Assembly: GCA_039105265.1 (NCBI GenBank)
Contig: JAPFFF010000052.1
Span: forward strand, 310,001 to 374,000
DNA: 64,000 bases
Source of the DNA: Tritrichomonas musculus
Taxonomy: Eukaryota; Parabasalia; Tritrichomonadida; Tritrichomonadidae
Direction: 5' to 3'
In this document: positions 37,719 through 46,854 of the stretch, in pieces
Position numbering within the stretch: the stretch's first letter is position 1
Layout of the letters: the number at the start of each line of letters is the position of its first letter
Notes under the pieces: model-generated
The model's database searches: none
What the model was told of the DNA's origin: nothing
The model's input: the letters and a program-made list of their open reading frames with translations, nothing else
Position numbers and translations under genes: made by a program

Positions 37719-40358
37719 ATGAGTGATACTACTACAAGATTTAAAGGAGATATACAGTTTAAGATAGGGGATGCTACTCGAAAAGGTAGCCAGTTATTAA
37801 CCTTGGGTGACTTAGATAACTATGTGCAGACAGGTCATTTATTTAATGAGGTCGAAGGTTTACCAGAAGTTGATATTAAAAATAAAAATATACAGTATGT
37901 ATCATTTGAGTCTTCAACAACAACTTACAATATCCTTAAGTTTGTTAATTTGCCTGAAGACTTCATGAATAAGCTCAATGATATAAAAACCCAGACTAAT
38001 ATATTTAAGATAGTATTGAGGAAAAATATAGTATATGATACAAGTGGTAATTTAGTCAAGGAGTTCTACATATATGTTAAGGATGGTCAAGTATACTCTC
38101 CTTTGATAACTAAAAGTAGTAATGGATGCAGTATAAATAATAGTACTATTATGGGATATATGAATATAGCTTTTGATAGTAAACTAGACTTCAACCCATA
38201 TACCTTGTGGCTGAATGGGGAGTTGAGCATAATGAATGAATATATAACTGATTCTTTACAAACAGAGAAGGCAATAAAGTGTTCTATAATAAAAGCTGAT
38301 AATGCATTAAGTTTACGTAAGAGTGATGTACTATACTTATATAAGCCTACATCAACTAGTCAGGTTGTGATAGATAACAAGAAATATTGGTTACTTCAAT
38401 GGAACATAGATACAGGATATACTATACCTAATGACTTAGAGTTTAGGTTTAATGAGTATTGTTTTGGTAATAAGTGGTTTTTATCATGGGATGGCACAAA
38501 ATGGGTAGGTGATAACATACAAGGTCATATCAATGGTAGATTAGTTAATGGATTAAATAAGGAGAATGAGTATGGTGAAGATGGTACCTACATACAAGTC
38601 AAGAGGAGTGAGAGGAACATGAAACTGATTAATAAGCCTAATGACTACTCTCCTGACAACATACTACATTACATGATTCATGGAGGTAAGTGCAAAATAG
38701 ACTGTTTTGTAAAATTAAAGACAGGGGAGATAGAACCTTTTTCGAAATATGGTCTAGGATATCAAACAAGTCAAGGAGGTACAAAAGATGGATATGATAT
38801 AGAAGCAATAAGGTGCTATAAGATGAATAATGCGACTAATAAATTAGAAACTAGTGCTATTGATGAACTCTACCTAGATATAACTCTTGAAGGTTCTAAA
38901 AATGCAAATAGGTTCTCAGTTCGACCTACTGGAAAAGAAAGCAATGGAGGAGACAAGGTATGGTTGTTCTTACATGGTGTACTTGATTCATGTGAAAAGC
39001 TTGAATATACATATACAGCTTCGACTACTAATGACTCAAGGGATATTAAGATATATTTAGCTGATGAATATGTTGACCCAATAGATGAGGTTCATTGGGA
39101 TTCAACTACTAACCCATTCGAGTATATCATTAAGCAGCAATTTTATGAAGTATCCCCAAATCCTAATGGGGCAACAACCTTATATACTGATTATAATATT
39201 ACCTCCTCTAAGATAATTACTGCTGATAATATTACTACTATGAGGAGTGATTTAAATTTAGTTACCAATAATGTAGATGTTATTAGCTATGATGTTAACG
39301 AAATGAACACTGTTATGGAAAGCTTAAAAGGTAGAGTATCAAGGACTGAACAAGTTACTCAACATCTGGAGGATGATGTAGATAATTTACGTATAGTCTC
39401 ATGGACTGCATTAGCTTTTGGAGTTGCAGGTACAGCTGGGTCAATAGGTTCTATTGGTATGCAGCTATTTCCAGATGGTATAAGCTTTCCTACAATAAAA
39501 GGTGGAGGATTCCTTAAAAGGTTATTCTCGCGTAAGTCAACCAAAGGTATGAGTGATTTGGTTAGATATAGCATTAACTTCATGTCAGGTACTACAGCAA
39601 GAAGCATAACCAAAGATTTAACACCTATAATTACCTGGTGTGAGGAAGAGTATAAGCAACTAGATGAACTACTTTTTACTGATGAGAATGATAACCCTGA
39701 TACTGGAACCTTGACATTAAGTGGTGCTATGGATATCAGCAATATGTTTAGGGATTCACTCAAGCCTTGTTTCAAGTTGTTAGCTGAGAAGGTCAATGAG
39801 CTAGAGGCTGAGTTTGATAATTACCCTACTGTGGATGAAGCTAATGAAGCATTAAATGAATTAAAAAATAATATGGTTAATATGGATAACCTGTATACAA
39901 AAGAAGAAGCGGATGCAAAATATCGAAGCAAAAATGATTTGATATACAAAGAATCTATTGAAGTGTCATTTGAAAATGTACAAGATAGTTCAGGCATGTG
40001 GGAAGTCAAAATAAAATTGGATAATGGAACTCGTCTTGTTGGAACAATTTCAAATAACGATGGCTTTGTAAAAGAGTTTGATTATTTGTTTGAATATGAT
40101 GGTGTTATCACTGAAGATGGAGATATATGTGATTATTTTGATATTGATGGAACAACTTATTACTTAACTTATTATAAAAGTGATAGTAATGGTCTGTGCT
40201 TTTATATTGAAGATGGTACAGAATGCTTCAATACCAAATTAATATTAGCGGAAAAAATATTGAAGCAAGATCAAATAGCACTATGTAGTCAAATTACAGA
40301 ACTACAAAATAAGATAGCAGCATTGGAAGCTAGGTTAGCTGCTCTTGAATCGAAATAA
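37719..40358 (+). CDS. Fibre-like structural protein with modular tip
   Basis: 879 residues, 19 bases after the previous stop, start after TTTTATTTAACATAA. The first half has beta domains (LLQWNIDTGYTIPNDLEFRF) shared with the giant neighbour. Next is the YIIKQQFYEVSPNP and SSKIITADNITTMRSDLNLV module, then a coiled coil and a hydrophobic Gly/Ala stretch (ALAFGVAGTAGSIGSIG). A beta module introduced by KYRSKNDL and a closing coiled coil (ALEARLAALESK) end the protein. The right repeat begins immediately after the stop. Homologues occur in F and D. Likely a trimeric fibre-type protein. Confidence 0.75.
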   Translation: MSDTTTRFKGDIQFKIGDATRKGSQLLTLGDLDNYVQTGHLFNEVEGLPEVDIKNKNIQYVSFESSTTTYNILKFVNLPEDFMNKLNDIKTQTNIFKIVLRKNIVYDTSGNLVKEFYIYVKDGQVYSPLITKSSNGCSINNSTIMGYMNIAFDSKLDFNPYTLWLNGELSIMNEYITDSLQTEKAIKCSIIKADNALSLRKSDVLYLYKPTSTSQVVIDNKKYWLLQWNIDTGYTIPNDLEFRFNEYCFGNKWFLSWDGTKWVGDNIQGHINGRLVNGLNKENEYGEDGTYIQVKRSERNMKLINKPNDYSPDNILHYMIHGGKCKIDCFVKLKTGEIEPFSKYGLGYQTSQGGTKDGYDIEAIRCYKMNNATNKLETSAIDELYLDITLEGSKNANRFSVRPTGKESNGGDKVWLFLHGVLDSCEKLEYTYTASTTNDSRDIKIYLADEYVDPIDEVHWDSTTNPFEYIIKQQFYEVSPNPNGATTLYTDYNITSSKIITADNITTMRSDLNLVTNNVDVISYDVNEMNTVMESLKGRVSRTEQVTQHLEDDVDNLRIVSWTALAFGVAGTAGSIGSIGMQLFPDGISFPTIKGGGFLKRLFSRKSTKGMSDLVRYSINFMSGTTARSITKDLTPIITWCEEEYKQLDELLFTDENDNPDTGTLTLSGAMDISNMFRDSLKPCFKLLAEKVNELEAEFDNYPTVDEANEALNELKNNMVNMDNLYTKEEADAKYRSKNDLIYKESIEVSFENVQDSSGMWEVKIKLDNGTRLVGTISNNDGFVKEFDYLFEYDGVITEDGDICDYFDIDGTTYYLTYYKSDSNGLCFYIEDGTECFNTKLILAEKILKQDQIALCSQITELQNKIAALEARLAALESK

Positions 40359-40360
40359 AG

Positions 40361-40629
40361 TAGGTACGAGATTCTCGGGGCTGGTACCTGTGCCGTTTCA
40401 TAGATGGGCGGTTGTTGGGTGGGGTACCTGTGCCGTTTCATAGATGGGTGGTAGGGGTGGGGACCCTGTGCCGTTTCATTGATGGGAGCAGTAGTGAGAA
40501 CATTTTTATTTTTTTTTTTTTTTGATCCATCTTTTTTTTTTCTTGTTCTTTTTTTTTTTTTTTTTTTTTAACTAGTTCGTGTTGACGGTGTGGCTAGGGC
40601 CCACCGGAAACCGACTAGTATATACTACT
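40361..40629. repeat. Right terminal inverted repeat of element B
   Basis: About 269 bp. It begins with GTACGAGATTCTCGGGG only a few bases after the fibre stop codon and carries three 38-bp units. The ACTAGT-bounded outer block is identical in inverse to the left end, and the terminus is TATATACTACT at 40629. Confidence 0.95.
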
Positions 40630-40634
40630 AAAAT
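40630..40634. repeat. 5-bp target-site duplication of element B (right)
   Basis: AAAAT directly after the right terminus matches AAAAT at 14924-14928. Confidence 0.7.
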
Positions 40635-40728
40635 AAAACATTTTATTAATCAAAAAGTCAAAATAAATTTTTTTTTAAAATAAAATTAGTAAATTTGTAT
40701 TATTATTTGGTCGAATAAATGAATGAAT

Positions 40729-40788
40729 CATCTTATATAAAGAAACAGAGAAACATCTTATATAAAGAACCAGAGAAACATCTTATAC
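40729..40788. repeat. 25-bp direct repeat, 2.4 copies
   Basis: CATCTTATATAAAGAA followed by (A/C)CAGAGAAA repeats twice and then starts a third time. It is a short local tandem duplication about 100 bases beyond element B. Function unknown. Confidence 0.7.
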
Positions 40789-41131
40789 ATTGGTGGCGCA
40801 AACTTTAATTAATTAATGCTGATTTTCATATTGACAATTATAGATATGATCATTTGAAATACTGATCTATTCCAAAGTCGCTAAAAAAAAATCTAAAAAA
40901 AGGGTAACCACATATGACCATTTGGGTTTCTTTCGGTGAAAATGATTTCGGACTTCTTTTCTAGTTTCTCTTCATGAATTTAAAATTTTTGGCAAATCTT
41001 AAACGGTTTATTATCATTTTAATTAATTTCTTATTATTTTTCATTTTTAAATGATATTTTTATTATTATTTAAATGGTATTTGTATTCATTTTAAGAAAT
41101 ATTATTAATTTTGATTATAACTGCTTAAAAT

Positions 41132-41217
41132 GGCGCCTTTTTTGTTAAAAATAAAAAAAGGCGCCTTTTTTGCTGTAAATTAAAAGGCGCCTTTTTAGTT
41201 TTATCAAAAAAAGCGCC
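41132..41217. repeat. Periodic GGCGCC palindrome array
   Basis: GGCGCC occurs at 41132, 41160 and 41186, and AGCGCC at 41212, at 26-28 base spacing. Each is flanked by A-runs and T-runs so that A(n)GGCGCCT(n) forms longer palindromes. In such AT-rich DNA this is striking. It could be a set of protein-binding sites, a hairpin-forming terminator or a degenerate tandem repeat. Confidence 0.7.
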
Positions 41218-41314
41218 TCATCACTTCATTTAAAAAAATCGGGTCTAGAAATCATTTGCTAACAGTGATGCTGCATGGAAGCAGCCTTTTTGGTTTAATT
41301 AAGAGAAAGAATTC

Positions 41315-41700
41315 ATGAAGAACAAAGAGATGGAAGCAGCTTTTCATTGTATCAAACATGAAATCAAGAAATATAAATATCAAGATTCAGTCCTTCGTAC
41401 AATTAAAGAAAGAACTGACACATCGACACAATCACAAAATGCTGTTATTCAAGGAATGAACGGATTAAGATAAATTACAATCTGGTGGCGGAATCTTCAA
41501 AGGAACAACAATTCAAACACGCTCAAAGAGCAAGACAGTCATTCAACTCTTGAAGCAAAGGATTGATGAGTGTGTTGAACAAATGAATGATCCTAAATTC
41601 AAAGAAAATGATGAGCTTACAAACCAAAAATTAGATCCAAGCCTTAGCAAAGCTGAGAATGAAGTTCTTATTTTTAGAGAAACATTACTGTTCTGGTAAA
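41315..41700 (+). pseudogene. Degraded coding fragment, family unknown
   Basis: Codon use in this stretch is clearly protein-like, unlike its surroundings, with peptides such as MKNKEMEAAFHCIKHEIKK and, further on, SKTVIQLLKQRIDECVEQ. The product would be small, helical and charged. It is not a single open reading frame. I do not recognise the family; it may be a host gene relic or part of an unrecognised repeat. Confidence 0.4.
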
Positions 41701-42014
41701 ACAATTTAAATTTTGTAATCAATAGGATGACCAAAATTTCCTTTTGAAATTTTTTTAAAAATAAATTTAAATATATTATTAAAAAATAGATAAGTATTAA
41801 TTATAATTATTTATAAAATAATAAATATATGTTATTAAATTAATTTATAAAAAATAAAAGAGTAATATTTATTTTTGCAATATATATATATATATAATAT
41901 TTTTCAAAATAAAAAACTCAAACATTTTGAATGTTTTATTTTTAATTGATAAGATAAAATATTTTTATTTTTTTTATTTTTGACTTTTTGAATAAATACT
42001 CAGAAATTTGATAT

Positions 42015-42041
42015 GGACGGAAATTTGGAAAGCAGTTTATA
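42015..42041. repeat. 27-bp inverse partner of 14783-14809
   Basis: GACGGAAATTTGGAAAGCAG lies within an exact 27-base reverse complement of the sequence at 14783-14809 on the other side of element B. A chance match of this length between two short AT-rich stretches is unlikely. It may mark a dispersed host repeat family. Confidence 0.75.
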
Positions 42042-43839
42042 ATAATTTTCTAAAATAATATCTAAAAATACAGGTAAGATTTTACAAAATATTTATTTTA
42101 TTAATCTCATATTTTTTGAACGTATATTTGCTCAAATCCTTTGAAAAATAAAATTATTATAAATACATATACATTAGTAAAAATATTATAAGAATTAAAA
42201 GATTATTATAAATATTAAAATAATATTATTAAAGTTAAATAATTAATTATTTTATTATTAATAATAAAACCTTGCTTTTTTCATTAAAATAACCATATCT
42301 CTTATCAATTACTCTCAAAAATTGAATATATTTTATATTTTCATCTCAGAAAATAAGAGCTTTAACTCAGAAAATAATAGTTTTTCTTCAGAAAATAATT
42401 TTTTGTCTGAAAAAGTTTGATTTACAATCATTCTCTATCAAAAAGTGAAGATTTCATACTTTTGTTATTCCAAAATGGACCTACCGTTTGCTCTCACACA
42501 AACATATTTTATTTATTTCAATATAAATATTTAATTTATCCTATCCTGGCAACCTAATTTTCAATTTTTTTTTTTGAATTTTTAAAGATCTTAGTCTTGC
42601 CTCAAATTTTATGGTTAAATTATAAAAACGAAAAATAAATGAAAATGAGATTAAAGTATTAAAATAAAATTCATTTATTTTATATTTTAAAAATATAATA
42701 TTGTTTTTTCATTTATTTATTTTTAAGAAAATTAAATTCAAAATAATTTCAAGAATTTGACATAAATGTAACCTTCCGCAGACGTCATTTTTTTCCTACA
42801 TCTTTTCAGATTTGAAATCCCAATGATGAGAGTTGCATCCCTTTTCCACATATTGTTAATTCATTTTTATGCATTTTTCTCTGAATTTTCTCTCAATAAT
42901 TTTTATATTTTTTATATTCAGAAATCATCTCAAATTTTTTTTCGATCTTTTTTTTTGAATGAAAATTAATAAATTATTTTATTTTTATGAAATATATTAA
43001 ATTAAGTTAATATATTTTATTTATAGTAACATAAATGAATATAATATATATTTATTTAAATAGTAATAATATATATCATTGTATAGCATTGATATTATTT
43101 TTTTTTCTGAACATTTCAATAGATTATTTTGTTGAAAATTTTTGCCTATTATTCATTTGAACACAGCAAAGTACTGTAACTTGAAAAACCTAATATTGCT
43201 CTCAAATAACTTCATACTAGATTTGAATGAAATTGAATGATCTTTATAACAAAGAAAATTAAGCATATCTCCAAAAATTTAAAAGAAATAATACATTATC
43301 TTTATCTAAAAAATATTATTATTAATTTTTTGATGATCTAGTAACAATATATTTTCGATTTAGGTAACTTGCAATATTATCAGATCTATTTGCTATAAAA
43401 ATAAAGTTTCTCGTAATGTAGCTTAACGAAAACTATTATGATTTACTTTTATTTGCTTTTCGACTGCTTCTCTTCTTTTGGTATTTTCAATGATATTATT
43501 GTTTTTTTTTTTTTTTTTTATGAAAGAGGTATTGAAATTACCAAAATTTGAATAAAATCCAAAATTAAAACGATTTTTTCATAATTTTTTAATATAAACC
43601 AATTTCTTATTAAAAATTTTTAATCAATCAAATTGTACATTTTAAAAAGGCATTTCTTGTGAATCTAATAGGACTCATTAGACTTGGAAAATTTGAAAGA
43701 ACATTTCCTTTAGATATTTCTTTTCTTTTTAAATTATTAAAAGAACTTGGATGGATTTTTGGAATCTGATTTACATTATTATAATGAATTTTGTAATTTT
43801 TCTCATAAATTTTTAATCTATTTTCGTCTATCTGAGGTT

Positions 43840-43995
43840 CAAACCATATTCGTCTATTTGTTTCTTAAATATAATAGTGTCAACATCTCCAATGTAAGGT
43901 ATATTTCCTCCTGATTCGCTATGAGGAAGCCAACGATTTCCTGAGAGAGTTGCACAAATGGCAGTTGAAATAGATTGAGGTGTGAGACCAAAAGT
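43840..43995 (-). pseudogene. Degraded coding fragment resembling a transposase N-terminus
   Basis: The minus strand reads GLTPQSISTAICATLSGNRW, then PYIGDVDTIIFKKQIDEYG. This has the look of a helix-turn-helix DNA-binding start of a DNA transposase or a related repeat family seen in trichomonads. Only this short block is open. The call is tentative. Confidence 0.35.
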
Positions 43996-45017
43996 ATTTT
44001 CAGAGTAGTGGAATATTTTTTTTATAACGGATTTCTCTCAATTTAAAAAGGCAATATTTCACTAATCTAATCATTTTCTCTCTCCGATATTAATAAGGTA
44101 TACTATATATTTCATGAATATATCATATATTTACTTGAATTGAAAATTATCATTATTCACATTCATGTGAATTGATGATATTTTGAATGGAAAATGGGCT
44201 GATGATATTGAGGACATTTTCTGATCATCTTTTTCTCCGCATTTTAATAAAAAATATATATGAATTTTGTCTGATATTGATAGCTCAATTTTTTAATAAA
44301 TGGAATTAAAGTTTTTACTTTTTCAATGTAAACGTACATATTATTTTTTGAAATTGAAAAGATTTGGAGTCCAATTGAGTAGTATTTGATTTTGAAATTG
44401 AAAAGATTTCGAGTGTAATTGAATTGTTTTTATTTTCGAAATTGAAAAGATTATAAAAATAAAATGGCATTTTGAATATTTTTTATTTTATAAAATATCA
44501 AACTTTTTGTGAAAGAGTTTTTTTTTAATATTTTTTATATGCTTTTGCAATTATGCTCTTCCTATTTTTATTAAACAAAAGAAATATTTTGGAAATTCAA
44601 ATATTGAATTGTATTTTAAAAAGTTGATAGATTTATTAGAAAATCAAAAAAAATTTCTGATTTATCGTCTTAACTTAAAAAAATAAATTTATCTTATTTT
44701 TATACTATTTAAAATTCTAGTATACTTGAAATATAGATTAACAAATTTACATTTATTACTTTAAAATATATTTAAACTGTTATAAATCAGAGGTTTTATT
44801 TGCCATAACTCTGTATTTTCAATATATTCTTGTTTCAGTCCTTACCTTTTCATTTCACATATCTGGATTTGTTCTCTGGAAAAAGTAGTTTTTTCTTCAT
44901 CTGTCCAATTAAATTGATTCATATAATAAAAATGAAAATCAACGTATATTTTTTTACTTCATTTGTTAAAATTCATTTGTCATAATACAATAAATATATA
45001 TTATAGAATTTTCACAC

Positions 45018-45641
45018 TAAAGTCCGATTCAAAAAGCTTGGGACTACTTTTTCAATATTCAATTAAAAGTATTCAATTTTGTCCCAGGTGATGTGAAACA
45101 AATTGTGAGAAGCTCTGAAAAAAATTCAAATAAAAAAATTAAAACATCAATATCTTAAAATAGAATTTATAAAAACCATTTTTTATTTATAAGTTTTCTT
45201 TCTTTCTTTCTTTTTTTTTATTTTTTGTTTTTTTTTTCATCAATTTTTTTCAATTAAAGAGGAAGATATATTTTTGATCCAGGAATAATCGTCGGTTTGG
45301 GCATGCCAATTTTATTTAGAAAGTAATCGGGTAATATCTTGCATATTTCCGTGCTTTTGGTACAATTTTCTATTGAACATTGCTTTTATCAAGAAGTTGT
45401 AAATAACGATTAACAGAAGTTTTTGAAGTTCCTGTTTTTTCGGCAATTAATCTTTGACTATCGTTTTGCCCATAATAAAATGCCATACGCATTTTGGTTG
45501 ACATTATAAATTAGTAAAAAATCAATAAAATTTGAATATTTTAAAATCTTAATTGAAAAAAAAATTTTGTTTTTCACTTTTTATGATAAAAAAATTGAAT
45601 GAATTTTACTTCATGTCCCAAGCTTTTTGAATCGGACTTTA
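45018..45641 (-). mobile_element. Internally deleted Tc1/mariner-type DNA transposon
   Basis: Perfect 25-bp terminal inverted repeats (AAGTCCGATTCAAAAAGCTT plus GGGAC) lie at 45020-45044 and 45615-45639, each flanked by TA, the Tc1/mariner target duplication. The total is 620 bp between the TA pairs. The minus strand encodes the transposase N-terminal helix-turn-helix, but the catalytic DDE part is missing, so it is non-autonomous. Perfect termini suggest fairly recent movement, with the enzyme supplied by a full-length relative. Confidence 0.85.
45370..45504 (-). pseudogene. Tc1/mariner transposase N-terminal fragment
   Basis: From the ATG at 45504 a 44-residue stretch begins MSTKMRMAFYYGQNDSQRLI and continues AEKTGTSKTSVNRYLQLLD before a stop. 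The pattern of helix, turn and second helix with TSKTSVNRYL is the typical DNA-recognition start of Tc1/mariner transposases. Scraps of further transposase-like sequence in other frames follow down to about 45250 (RKYARYYP-like and KIGMPKPTIIPGS). No catalytic domain remains. Confidence 0.7.
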
Positions 45642-46296
45642 TAATAAATTTCAATAATTGAATGGATTTAGTATGAAGTTATATTGAGAGGTTTTTAAAT
45701 ATACGGTAGAAAGAAAAGTGACAAAAAGAAGGTCACTTAATAATATTCTATAATATATATTTATTGTATTATGTAATTAGGCTGTTTAATACCTATGCTT
45801 TATTTTTTATTACAATATATAAAGTATTTTTTTTTTTTTTATCAATTCTCAATAGTATAGAATTATTTGAATATTTTATTTTAATAAGAGTTCTCAAAAA
45901 TTAAAAAAAATCTTCTCAAACTCGGCCCTTAAATTTTTCGAGCAAAAATTTATTACCATCATTATTGCTTAAATATTTATATATAATATAGGTTTTTAAA
46001 AAATATTTTATGTTTTAATTCCAACATATTACTTAATTTATTAAGATATAATCTATACAAGATAATTTTATAAAAAGTGAGATGATGTACTTATTCTGAA
46101 AAAGTTAAAAAATACTTTTTCTAAGCAACTATATTCATGTAAAATTTTTTTTTAGGTAAAATTGAACTATCAAAATTTAAATGAAAAAATATGAAGCTGA
46201 TTTACATATTATGGAATTAGCCAATATCCAAATTAAAATATTTTCAAATAATATCGAGTAAAGCCAAAATTTTCAATATATTTATTAAACCATTAA

Positions 46297-46471
46297 TAGC
46301 ATATATCCCTTTCGGCCGTATGCCGTAATTGAAAATTTTTTTATGTAAAATATTCAAAAAGTTGCACTTTTGCAGTGTGCCTTAGAAATTTTGTAAAATA
46401 AACTATTCAATGAACGACCAAATAGCCGTATTTTACAAAACCGCCGAAGGGCTAAATAGCATATATCCTTT
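46297..46471. repeat. Structured repeat with TAGCATATATCC direct ends
   Basis: TAGCATATATCC occurs near both ends, and CCCTTTCGGC near the left is matched inversely by GCCGAAGGG near the right. GCCGTAT recurs inside. The combination suggests a small mobile element remnant or a foldback structure of about 175 bp. No coding sequence inside. Confidence 0.4.
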
Positions 46472-46854
46472 ATAATTTTGGTAAAAACAAGTTTATATTT
46501 TGTTATCATATTATATAATTCCAATTTAAGCATAAATAATATAAAATAATTAATTAAAAAATATATCAAACTAATATATTTAAACAAAACAAAAAAAAAG
46601 ATCAATAGGATTTTTTACAACGATTTTATCCTTTGAATTTTCAATAAATGTATTTTTTTTTTAATTTATTAATATTTTGATAAAAAATATTAAAATTATA
46701 TATATTATTATTTTATTAATAATTAAATTTAAAATATATTATTTTTTTAATTTATTTTTATTTTTATTTTTATAATTTATGATGATATTTTATATTTACT
46801 AATTTCTATAGATTCTATATCGATCGATATCTATGATCATAGATATATTTAATT

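Larger units (their letters stand above)
14929..40629 (+). mobile_element. Polinton/Maverick element B, looks whole (25.7 kb)
   Basis: It is bounded by inverted terminal repeats with identical outer blocks and by a 5-bp AAAAT duplication. Inside are the Polinton hallmarks: integrase, protein-primed PolB, packaging ATPase, Ulp1/adenain-type protease, double-jelly-roll capsid protein and penton-like proteins. About fifteen accessory genes accompany them. Nearly every gene is open, with perhaps one break, and termini match, so the insertion is very young. It is larger than typical 15-20 kb Mavericks, mainly because of two giant fibre-like genes at the right end. Confidence 0.95.
40635..46854. 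other. AT-rich gene desert with scattered small features
   Basis: No long reading frame lies in these 6.2 kb, which are mostly A/T with homopolymer runs. What can be seen is listed separately: a 25-bp direct repeat near 40729, a GGCGCC palindrome array (41132-41217), coding scraps (41315-41700 and 43840-43995), the 27-bp repeat partner (42015-42041), a Tc1/mariner remnant (45018-45641) and a structured repeat near 46297. The rest shows nothing I can support. Confidence 0.7.

Noticed and set aside
14929-40629. Classification as a retrovirus or LTR element because of the integrase
   Set aside because: No reverse transcriptase, gag or LTRs; inverted termini, PolB, packaging ATPase and capsid genes define a Polinton.
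14929-40629. Classification as an integrated giant virus or virophage
   Set aside because: Gene content, the integrase and the terminal inverted repeats with a short duplication fit Polinton/Maverick; no virophage- or giant-virus-specific genes were recognised.
42000-45000. Further protein genes in the AT desert
   Set aside because: Only short frames with random composition were seen apart from the fragments listed.
46354-46605. 83-codon minus-strand frame left of the surface protein gene
   Set aside because: Low-complexity AT-rich translation overlapping a structured repeat; no support as a gene.
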